Shown here: positions 12,745-22,699 of the stretch, one piece after another | How positions within the stretch are numbered: position 1 is the first letter of the stretch | Layout of the letters: each line of letters starts with the position of its first letter | Source: Fasciolopsis buskii | Lineage: Eukaryota > Platyhelminthes > Trematoda > Plagiorchiida > Fasciolidae | Assembly (NCBI GenBank): GCA_008360955.1 | Contig: LUCM01000241.1 | Span: forward strand, 394,838-458,837 | DNA: 64,000 nucleotides | Direction of reading: 5' to 3' | Translations under genes and position numbers: made by a program | The notes under the pieces: model-generated | Told to the model about the DNA's origin: nothing | The model's database searches: none | Seen by the model: the letters and a program-made list of their open reading frames with translations, nothing else

Positions 12745-15700
12745 ATAAGTCAGATGGGATTGACATTTTATTAGTAGCAAAGCTATCGAATAAATTCAAT
12801 GCTGCGTTATAAAGGTACAAACATGCTACGATAATCTTTGACCAACGAGATATCGGTTTGGAGCAATTCAGTATTATGTTTAATTATATGGGGTTTATAA
12901 TTGTACATCTGGGTGAAATAGTCATTATATTAATTCACCTGGGCCGAGTAATCATTTTAATAGTTCACAAAACTTGTCAACATACGGCGAAACGCGTACG
13001 CTAGTAGGAACTTTGTGGTTATGCTGCACGCATTAAGTATTACTGCAAATATGGACAAGAATTATGCTGAACTTACGAAGGATGAACTGAATAGATAAGA
13101 TCGAAATCCTTCTCCCAAAAAAATATTCCAATGTGTTTGTTGGATATTTTGAAGAATTCCAGCTAGCGTAGTTTCAGAAATTATCGCAAACTCCAGTAGA
13201 AGACACAGGTTTTTCGGCGTAAGGTTATCGACCCAAAGGCTTTTACTTGCCCGTAACGAAGGAGCTATTCGCAGGCCTGATCAAACAGGGTTAGTGATTT
13301 TCACGTGTGTACTCGTGTATGACAAAAAACAACAACAGTGTTGCTCCGATCATTAGGTCGGTGAGTGGCACCTGAAAACACTGACAAACATGTGTCAAAA
13401 TCGGGTCTAAATGTAGGGATTGCTCAGCTTGCTCTGAAAGGCATATGTCCCATTCCTCTCATTTAGGAGTTGGGGTTTTCGTTATTTACTGGTGAATTAA
13501 GAGTAATATGAGTAACTTATGTTTGGAGGAACGAGACAAAACACCGTTTGATTTACTGTCCATAACAAAGTTCATATGAATACTAAAAATATTTTGCGAC
13601 AATTTGTGGATTTTCGTAGACTCTTAAGGTTCTTTCTGTCACCTAATTTATATTGTATGTTTACATAAAACTCTGAACCTTCGCAAAGAATTTATCGGGA
13701 ACCAAATTAAACAACCGTTGGAGCCAAAATAACCTCCGATAAACTGATTGGGTTTATTTTGGTAACGATTGTGTGACCTCCAACTCGTCTTTGGTCTGTT
13801 TTGAAGCTCTTTCTGGCTACGGTGGTATCTATATCATACCAGGTACGACAAACGTTATCTCCTGCGCATGTTATCCATTTCGGTTGCAAAATTTGCGTCG
13901 CATGGTGAACTGTGCCGTGGTTTGCTGGTCATGGATTTTTTGCACCCGTGTTTTCTGGAAGCAACGTTGCATAAAACAACTTCCAATTATTACCTTGCTG
14001 GAATATTTTTCAGTGAACCAACTGAGAAAGCTTCATTGGTTCTCGGATTCTTATTTCTTTGGAGGATTCATTCGGAAGTTTTACCCCGATCCTCATCTAA
14101 AAGCCTATGCTTTTCATTTTGGAGATTTAACTCTGTCCAGACTCTCCCTCATAAACAATGTCAAGAAGCTGACCGAATCAAGTATTCGTCAGAAAACGGA
14201 GAAATAACTACTTTCATTTGGTGGAAAGAGGACCACTGAAATACTTTTCCTATTTGTTTCACATAGATATCGTAAAAAATATATTTAACAATGATAATAT
14301 TGATTATCTATGAAAATTGTTTTCAAACAATATGCGTTGTTTGATGTATTGTGCGCAGAATCAAAGCCAATTGATCATTTACTATCGTGGGATTGATTAA
14401 CCGTGGATAGGTCAAAGTAATCCAAACTATCTCGTCGTTCTTCTTGCATTGACTGATCTATTGCTTTTTGTTGACTCTCATTTATTAAGGTCTTCTGTCA
14501 CGTCATAACACTTAGTTACCATTAAAATTATCGTAGGTTCATTGTAACGGGAACACGGTAGTCAGCTGGTTCTCCAAAACGACGAATACAGCTGATCTCC
14601 CACAGGTTGGCACACCTGCTGGTTGGTTCACATTGTGATGTAAAATTCAGTCTGTATAGCTGAGAAATTCACCCATTAACCTCGCGCCTGGTTTGAATAT
14701 TCGTTTTGCATTCCAGTCTTGGCATAAACAGTAGTTTGCCAGTCGGTAAATTGGCAAACTGATCTAGTGAACCAAAGGGTAATTTGGTACCTGGAAGAAA
14801 AGGCGGATGGAATGTCGTATCTTACCAGGTTGATCGTTTCTTTAATAGGAGAATGTGACAGCAACGAACAATGGACACCCACAATTCTTGTTCATTTGAT
14901 GGAATAGGTAATCTGAAAACCGTAGTTCTGCAAAAACAAACAGGATAAAACTGGCAAATTTTTCGCGGAAATAGAACGAAGATAAACTTTCTTCTGTATT
15001 AGGTTTTGCTTAACCGGGAAATTGTTTATTTCTTATTAACGATGCTCAGCTGACTAATAGAATCTTTGAAAACTAGCCCATTTGGTTTTGACTTAATCGC
15101 ATAAAGTACCCAATGAACCACAAACCTCTCACAACCGCAAAGAACGCGGGGCAGATTATTCGGGCTAGGCTTTTGCCATTTTATAACCAAAATGGGCACC
15201 AAACTAAATAGGCTATTGTTAATAGCAAAATCCAGTACAGTGATCTGATTTATTTCAGACAAAACTTTGAGTAATCAGACGAATTTTTGTCCAAAATGCC
15301 ATATTAGGTGAATCCCCAAGAATGTACCTGTTGTATATTTGAGCTGTAGGACTCCTGCCTGCGTCAGATTAAACAACAAAGGTCAAATTTAGGAGCAGTG
15401 AGACCAAACATGCATTTTATTCTTTAGCCAAAGAGCATTACTGTAACTTATCAACGGGAAACAAAGTCAGATAAATACTGTGGACGATAAATATTGTTGG
15501 TGTACCGCAAAGGTCCCAAACTCACCTTGCGTTCTTGAGTTTAATTTGGTGTGTAGCTGCTCAGTTGACTTCAATAATCAGCATTATTAGTCCTAGTGGT
15601 TCTTATCATTTAATTGGATGCAACAACTGCCAGTCCGTTAGATATGTCCTCCATCTTCTTATCGATAAAAAGACGTAAGTCTGGGAGATGAAAGTGGTCA

Positions 15701-18700
15701 CAGCTAAAACCGTAGAACTTCGCACTCACTCGTACCATTAGATGTTCTCAGTCTATCAAAGAACACGGGGAAATAGAACCTAGTTATTTAACAACTCACC
15801 AAATACTGGAATGGTCCAGCTATTTTTGTGAATGGAAAAAATAACGGCCACCACTCCAGGATCTCGGATTGAGATAGTCAAAGCTTACTTTTAGTTTGAA
15901 AGCAGCAGTGCATAACAAAATATGAATGAGTGGTCTCAATGGACTGATCAGGTTCGATTTTCGCCTAGCACTGACAGTGGTGAACTGAACTAATCCAGAG
16001 TTTGACCAAGCTGTATCAGCCTTTGACTACACCGTAGTTGATGTTTGATACGGAAATAAAACCAGTATTTGATTGTTGGGAATTCATATGAAATTGATTC
16101 ATAAAAAATTTAAGGGAGGGAAACCTCCTTCACACTTATTCTACTTGTAGTAGAAATGTGTTCTACTAACCAAAATGTTAAACTGTCTTTCGGCTGTATA
16201 ATTTGAGGAAAACTGACACATGAAACCAAAGTGCATTTAAGAGACAGATCCTTCTAGAACGTTACTCGTGACAAACTGATTTTCCTGAACATCATTCGGT
16301 TCGTGTTCTCTTGTGGCCAACTACTGGTTATCAGAATATCGAAAAACAATACACAACTACGGAGGAATGGTCGTTGAGAAATAGAGATCATTTTAAAAGG
16401 TTATGATATTTCTTTTATCGGTTCCTGTTTAAATAACAGAGGAAATTGGAACTAACTCAAGACATCGGCTTGGAGAAGCACGTTCTGTTCCTCGATGATA
16501 CCTGTGTACTGTTAAAACTACTGGAGAAGAAAGCTATTACGGTTGAGAAAACCCGCTACAACGGCCGCTTTCCGTTAAAAGCCTTTGTTCTGAGTTAGAA
16601 AATGAGTGCTGATTTGATCTGCACCGCTAAAAGCGGGATGCTTTGTCGCTATTATGGAAATAAATTTGGTCATAGAATCGATCGAAAATATACTATGTGG
16701 AAAGCGAAAGATGTAACGATGTTTTGCATTAAATTCGGTTGATTGCAATTTCCTGGTATAATTCGCTTACCAAAAAGCTATTCGTTTAGTTCTTCAAACA
16801 ATTAAGCCCATAATGTATTCTGGAGATTGTAAAGTTGTTTGTAATTAATTTATTGCGCAGTTAAATTATTGCTGGGGATACAAGGTTGCAGGCAAGCAAT
16901 TTACCGGTGTCTCGGTGGGTTTAGAAAACGATTACTCCTGGACATTAGTGTTATTTGCATATAGTGAGACCGGAATTAAGGACTAACACAAGATCAAAAA
17001 GGAATCTACAGCTACTGAGGATTTTCCTGTGAAGTATACGAAAAACCCACACCAGCAGCAGCAGGAGGAAATAATGAAATAATTCAGAAACAGTTGGGTC
17101 CGTGACAGTTGCTCATTATTAAACTTTGAGTTACTGAATGACTAGTTGGTTCTTTCGTTGAATTTTCATGGCATGTTACCGATGTTCCAAATTAATAATT
17201 AAATCTTTTCTAAACTTTGGCTTTGCTTAAACGTTCAGTCTTAATGGAGAAGTAGACATTTGTTACGACGGCAGTTAGAGAACAGCCAACGCTGATTGAT
17301 TGACCTTGTAAAGTTATTGATTAGGTTATTAAAATAATTCCAAATAATGATTAAGCGCTAGTGGGCTGCATGCCGTAAGACACTGTGTAACAGCATTTGT
17401 GATAGACGTATCTGATATTTCCGAAATACAGTTTTTCAAATCGATCTTTTTCTTGTGCTATTTGTGTTCAGAAATATGTCCTTGATAAATTCCTATTCAA
17501 TAGTGGATGTCCGATTTCTCCTACAGGTAATCATCTCTGCATGAAGATCAGCCTTACTTATCCCACCTCCCAAATGATGGATATATAAAAAGTCATTTCA
17601 GGAACCTTGACTAGAGCAGAATAAATGATGTATGCGAGAATTGCAGTAGAATTGTGTGGCATTTAGGAAAATCCCTTTTTCCAGGTGGGCATTGTTTATG
17701 GTGGTATAATATTTGGCCAGGCTTAAAACTTTAAACTACCTAGCGAAAACCCGGGCTGTGCCAATACGAGTTACTTCAATTTCGAAATTAAAGACGCTGT
17801 CGGTTAGAAATCCCGAAGTGTTTCCCAGATTCCGACCGTCCCACACGCGATAATAAGGTTACATTAGTTTGCTCTTGACGAAAAGCATTTTTGTTCATAT
17901 TTTGTCAGAACGAAGATGTATATTTCATAGTCGTACTGCAAAAGAAACACACCTTATGGACTAGGCAACTTCTCGTTCAAGCTGAATACTGTTAAAAATG
18001 AAAATGGCTAATTTTGTGAACTCAAAACGTCACATTTCGACACAATCTGATTTTCGTTTCATACCCTCTAGAATCAATATCTATAGGAACTCCATTGTCC
18101 TATATTTAGCACGAATTTTGAAAAACCGTGACCGGGTTTCAGCCGAATTCCCGAGCAACCTGTCCTAATGCGTTATGATGATTCCCGGATGAGTTCTTTT
18201 ATATTCTTTACGAGGCGATGAGTGTATTTTTTAATTTTTTTAATTTTAATCATTAATTTCTTTTCTCCTATTCTATTTTTTACCCTCACATTTTTTGACT
18301 GAAGCGCAACATTATTTAGCGTACGCAAAAGTCTATACAGCACCATACAATGTATTAATTGTCTACGACACTTAAACAAGTTCAAAAGTCAGGCTGAAAA
18401 AGTGTCTTATGATCTCGCGGAAAACGAGCCAATGATTTGTCGTATTTTTCCATTTAGGACACCACGTGACGTTTGAGTAGCCTTTACACAAAACGATGCA
18501 CGAGATTAACGGGGTTTATTTGGATGCATCCGCATGATTTATTGGCCACTGCGCGCTCTCTAAGTTATTCCTAACCTTCTGCGGCTTTTGACAAGCTGAC
18601 CACTATAATAAATCGAAATAGTTTCATCTCCTTAAGCTAATGACAGAATGACATGTATCCACACACATGGGCTGTGAAAAGCAGTATTCTTTGTGCCGCA

Positions 18701-19215
18701 GAAACTTTATCGGCAAAACCACACTTTATTAAGTTTTGTCCAGCTTGTCGGGTGGTCTTTGTCAGTAAGTGATCTGAAACTGTTGTTTGAGAATTATCAG
18801 ACTTCGGAATAAGGAACAATTTTTGCATAGTGAGTTCTAAACACCAATCGACTGTCTAGTCGGTGCATTGTTTTGCAAAATTCATTAGTATTTCTCGCCA
18901 CAACATAACAATAACAAACCAGTTGATGATGATGCTTGTCGGATTTGAGTTTCCAAACCCCGTTCATATGGACTGAAGATTCATTAGAAGAAAGTTGTAA
19001 AACAAAATGGTTTTTCACCCAGTGTAAGAAGATGAATGGAAGTTACTGCTTGACAAGATGTTACATACTTCGGTCCATTTAAGTGGATTTACATTTCCAG
19101 TGACAAGCCACATGAGAACTTTGTGGTAATTTTGAAGTGATGCCGATCACTCACGGTTGTCATGGTGGGTTACATTGCAACAAGCAAGCTGATAAAAAAC
19201 CATTTTTGACAAAAC
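12745..19215. other. Gene-poor stretch, nothing recognised
   Basis: No gene recognised. Two overlapping plus-strand frames of 144 and 123 codons (13773-14207, 13868-14239) are the longest here. They lie in different phases of the same DNA, have no domain signature and lack supporting context, so neither is called. The remainder is AT-rich DNA without visible long repeats. Confidence 0.55.
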
Positions 19216-19460
19216 TTCAAACGGGTTCGCGTCCCCCAACCTATGATTTCGGCCACCACTCGTTTCACACACACACAAATACACACACACACTAACAGAG
19301 AACTTATTTTGACTACTAGAACTGTAACTTATCATCCCGCTTTCATGTGCAATAAATCATAAATAATGTTATGCGTTGTCGCACTTAAGAATAACTGAAA
19401 ACGAGCTTGTTCGTCACTCCGTGTTGTTTCTCAGTGTGCTCTGTGGAACTATTCAGAAAG
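19216..19460 (+). mobile_element. Penelope-like element 3' tail, solo fragment
   Basis: This is non-coding DNA homologous to the 3' tail of the PLE at 41.84-42.02 kb (reverse complement). Shared blocks in the same order are AACCTATgATttC, CGTTTCACACACACACA, TATTTTGACTA.TAG.ACTG.AAC, AATGTTATG, then TGAAAACG.GCTTGTTC and GTGCTCT.TGG. Homology fades at about 19460 and before about 19216. No endonuclease coding remains, so this is a severely 5'-truncated insertion or a decayed copy. A CA microsatellite is embedded in it at the same position as in the other copy. Confidence 0.75.
19266..19292 (+). repeat. (CA)n microsatellite inside PLE tail
   Basis: Two CA runs are interrupted by AAAT. The repeat sits between CGTTT and the TTTTGACTA block of the PLE tail, as does the CA/TG run at 41975-41990, so it was probably carried by the element. 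Confidence 0.85.
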
Positions 19461-19464
19461 TTTC

Positions 19465-20027
19465 GATGACTGTCGTAATCCTAAATGGCCATTTTTACCG
19501 GAAAGCTGGTGTGCCCCTGACACAAAGACGTTAGGATCTAACTGGTTGATATTTTATCTCAGAGGAAAAACAATGCTTTCATCCAAATTCTGTTAGATGT
19601 GCAACTACCTGCAGGTCTCCCAAGAGATGGCCACGTCTAACATTCGGTAATTATTTAACAATCAGTCATACGTAAAATGTATATTTTCCTGAATTAGAAA
19701 CTTATATACAGGTTCAGTCAGCTTAGTGATGAGAGCAAAATTTGACCGGCGGCAGTGATTCCTCAGTCTATAGATTAACGATTTTCTCTCCTGGAAGAAG
19801 TAACCGTTGGCATAAAAATCCAGACTTGGGATTTATTCACCAGACAAAAAGTAGATAGCTGTTAAGCAGACTTAAGTGACTAGGATCATGAAATGAAGGG
19901 GATTTTCGGGATGCTTATCCGTAAAACTTGTTTGGTAATTAGGTGAAGTTATATGCTCACCGTGGTAGGTAGAAGATTCATCGATGGGTTACCGAATAAT
20001 TAAGAGGGTGAGTAGGCACGCAAAACG
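19465..20027. other. No gene seen
   Basis: This is unremarkable AT-rich sequence between the PLE tail and the minisatellite. If the channel gene continues toward lower coordinates, this would be intron, but nothing in the sequence proves it. Confidence 0.5.
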
Positions 20028-20240
20028 ATAGATAGTCAGACAGATTGGTATAAACTAGTGGACAAATATAGATGGAAAAAAACGGGCAAAGAATTTGATA
20101 GATGGATGGACAAGTAAACAGATAAACATCAATGGATGGATAGATAAGTAAAAACGAATGGATAAATAAATAGATGAAAACCAGTGGACAAATAGATAGA
20201 TAAAAACGGGTGGGTAAATAGGTAGACTAGTAAATAGGAA
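20028..20240. repeat. 26-bp minisatellite with GATA/GGAT-like flanks
   Basis: Four tandem units of exactly 26 bp can be laid out at 20122-20147, 20148-20173, 20174-20199 and 20200-20225. Each has the form RTAAAAAC, then a variable pair, then RTGGATAAATAGATAG-like sequence. More degenerate units with TGGATGGA and GATAGAT motifs extend left to about 20028. The minus-strand frame through it, rich in Leu, Tyr, Ile and Phe, is a by-product of the repeat. Confidence 0.8.
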
Positions 20241-20771
20241 CTTAGGTTCACAAGCTGGTAGATGAAATATTGAGTGCGCTCAATACTCCTTAGATCTTCC
20301 GCGATTTTACCGGAACAAAATACAAGTTCCTGAGGAATGTCATTCATCAATTTTAAGACAATACCACGTCTAGGTTCCTATTTGCGGTGAGTCAGTGTGT
20401 GCAAAACAGACCGGTTTCTCATGTTCTTTTCACTATTTATACAATCTACAAACTAACGAGTTCAATTACAATTTTTATTCGTGGCTGAATTTAGATCTGC
20501 TTCTTGTTATGCTCAAACAGTTGTTTCGTAACATGATTTTCGTCGTCAAGAACTTTATTGTCAAATTTTGAGAAACGGACGGTATATATATTTGTGAATT
20601 AAGTCATCACAGCGAATGTTTCCGTACATCATTTAGGCAGATCTCGAATGAGCAATATACGTGGTTGCGCCAGCCAAAAAACTTTTAGTAATAAAAGTGA
20701 TAAAAGTACGGAAGTGATAGTTATTTTATTGCAAGGACAGCTATTTTGATCGCCGCATCAGTTCAACTTAC
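20241..20771 (-). other. Presumed start of CNG-channel intron
   Basis: The channel exon ends at 20772 and the minus-strand sequence continues G|GTAAGTTG, a strong splice donor. The following 500 bases show no long open frame resembling the C-linker or binding domain. They are best read as intron, whose acceptor was not located. Confidence 0.6.
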
Positions 20772-22323
20772 CTTGGAATTCCTTCTGCCCAGCACTCACG
20801 TGTGCCACGATATTGCTTACATGACCAAGCACGGTGGCGAATAGTAGGACCCCGAGTATTCCTTGACTTATCAGGAACAAATAAGATAGTAGACCGTTTG
20901 GCTTGTGCACGGAACCAATAGAAATCAAACTGAGAAGGCCCCAATACAAAGAATGCACGTACTCGTGGTCACTAACATCGGTTTCTGCAATAGCGTTTGA
21001 GGCGTTGAAAGAGTGTTTCATTACCGTTTCAGCATACTTTGACGTTCTGGAGCTGTTTCCATGTTCATGTCGTTTGGTGATCGTAGGATCCCACAAACCG
21101 TCACAAAAGTCGTTTACAAGCTTAAAAACACATGCATTCCAATGCAGAATAGTCAAATAGTAGAAAAGCAGTTTGGCAGAACGCATGATATTTGGATAAG
21201 TAGAATGACGTTCTGCTCGATCCAGAAACTGCCAAAATTTATACAGTTTACATAAACGGAAGATGCGCAACATTGAATTAAATCCAACCGACAGGTAGAG
21301 AAAGTCTAGCGGAAGTAGACTCAGACAATCCACGTAGAACTGAGTTGAATTTATATAGTGTATTCTCATTCTTTTTGAGTTGTATTGCATTACGCCATCT
21401 TCGAGAAACCCAGTTCGGATGGAAACAACCATGTCCACCATATAGAGAAAGTCTGCCAGATAGTCCAAAGGAAACCAGATGTGAATTGTTTCACGACAGA
21501 TCTCGGCGAATACGTAGCGATATATGATCACCCACATGTGGTAGACAACAGCCATGCTGATCACGCCACACCATAAATGAAGCCCGCGTCCGGATGGGCT
21601 GAAATAAATGCAACCCCAGTTGAGGCTTTCCCGCCGGGAACGTCGTCGATCACGCAATTTTTGCCGATTAGCCACAGCCGGGCCACGAACATCAGCAACC
21701 AAATTAGATCTTTGATTGTTGTTCTCTGAACGCTCGGCTTGGCTTGGACTGCGACCACATTCAATATTTTGGTCCTTTGGATGCTTGGATCTTCCAAGCG
21801 ATTGCCCCCCTGTACTAGATGTCTGTTGTAACAGGGAGCAGTCTGCGGCATCCTGAACTTCAGACATTGGCAATCTTAGTACGGAATTGGCGCTTTGTGC
21901 AGATGAGGAATCACACAGGCAGTTTGAACGAGTTGGACTGCATCCGTTATAGATAAAATTTTTAACCGCGTTATTGTTTTTTCGACTGTTACAGTGGGTG
22001 TCGCTCGCGCTGGTGGTGTTACTGGTGCCGGCCCTATTAATTCCAGTAGAACGCAAAGGACTGCTTTTATTCACAGTTTCGTTTTTCGTCGAATGTTTCA
22101 CGTGCAATCCCTCAAAAGCTGGCTCAAATGCATTAGGATGATCACAAAAAGAAGATGCATTGACACATGCAGATCCAGAGACCGTATCGGACATAATGGA
22201 AATTTGTGACTCTTCTGTAAAGCGGAAGCTGTTCTCACAGGTTGGTATGCTAAGTGTACTATCCACATTGAAAACCATGAGTAACGATGATAGAAAATGA
22301 AGTAATTTATGGTTATAGAACAC
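20772..22323 (-). CDS. Cyclic-nucleotide-gated cation channel, N-terminal and membrane exon (partial)
   Basis: This encodes the membrane core of a CNG channel subunit, a plasma-membrane cation channel opened by cGMP or cAMP in sensory-type signalling. Counting from the Met at 22323, residues 1-240 are a Ser/Asn-rich low-complexity N terminus ending in a basic patch (RDRRRSRRES, about 224-233). YFSPSGRGLHLW (about 240-251) matches the CNG block just before S1. S1 is about 249-268, S2 about 284-301 (LDYLADFLYMVDMVV) and S3 about 327-344 (FYVDCLSLLPLDFLYL). The S4-type segment is about 349-367 (MLRIFRLCKLYKFWQFL), followed by the family hallmark YPNI at 376-379. S5 is about 381-401 with the hallmark LHWNACV, the pore helix and filter are about 458-474 (YWGLLSLISIGS), and S6 is about 476-503, ending in EFQ. 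The coding part stops at CAAG|GTAAGT (phase 1), so C-linker and nucleotide-binding domain are encoded elsewhere. The start is uncertain. Met44 (22194) is an alternative, and a pyrimidine-rich acceptor ending in AG at 22215 could mean the first residues are not coding. The filter reads SIGS, not TIGE as in typical A-type subunits. Confidence 0.92.
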
Positions 22324-22379
22324 ATGGAGTGAACCGTAACATCATAGGAAGTACCAGCTCTCTCACGATTCTATACGAA

Positions 22380-22680
22380 TGAAGACGAGTAGCTGTCTTC
22401 CGTTCCGCCTGTGTAAATGCGTCCTTTGATTGGTCGGTTGCACGGTTTGGGAAGTTTGGCAAGCATGCCTGATGCGGCGGATTGTAGTTGCACGGGGCAT
22501 GTCTGTCTATCTATCACGCTAACTGTCCGTCCCAGTGAACAACTTGCTGACGTCTTATGGAACAGTGATTCGGTCCGTGCACCGTCCGGGAATCGCGGAG
22601 ACAGAATCCCATGCATACCCTCCGACAAAGTGACATCACAACAGCCAGGTGTTACAACGCGGTTGATCTGAGGACACTAA
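22380..22680 (-). promoter_or_regulatory. Possible promoter or 5' exon region of the CNG gene
   Basis: This block is visibly richer in G+C and CpG than its surroundings and lies directly upstream of the channel exon on the same strand. It holds a CCAAT box in the gene's orientation (ATTGG on plus at 22429-22433) and a cAMP-response-like TGACGTC at 22548-22554. It is open in one frame on each strand (22371-22628 minus, 22417-22671 plus) without a recognised domain. It could be promoter, 5' untranslated exon or a short upstream coding exon. The minus frame is not in phase with the channel frame, so fusion would need splicing. Confidence 0.25.
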
Positions 22681-22699
22681 CAATGACAATATCGTCTGG

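Noticed and set aside
13773..14239. Two overlapping plus-strand frames of 144 and 123 codons
   Set aside because: They use different phases of the same DNA, neither shows a domain, and they could not both be ordinary exons.
20129..20350. Minus-strand frame rich in Tyr, Leu, Ile and Phe
   Set aside because: It is produced by translating the 26-bp minisatellite and has no signature.
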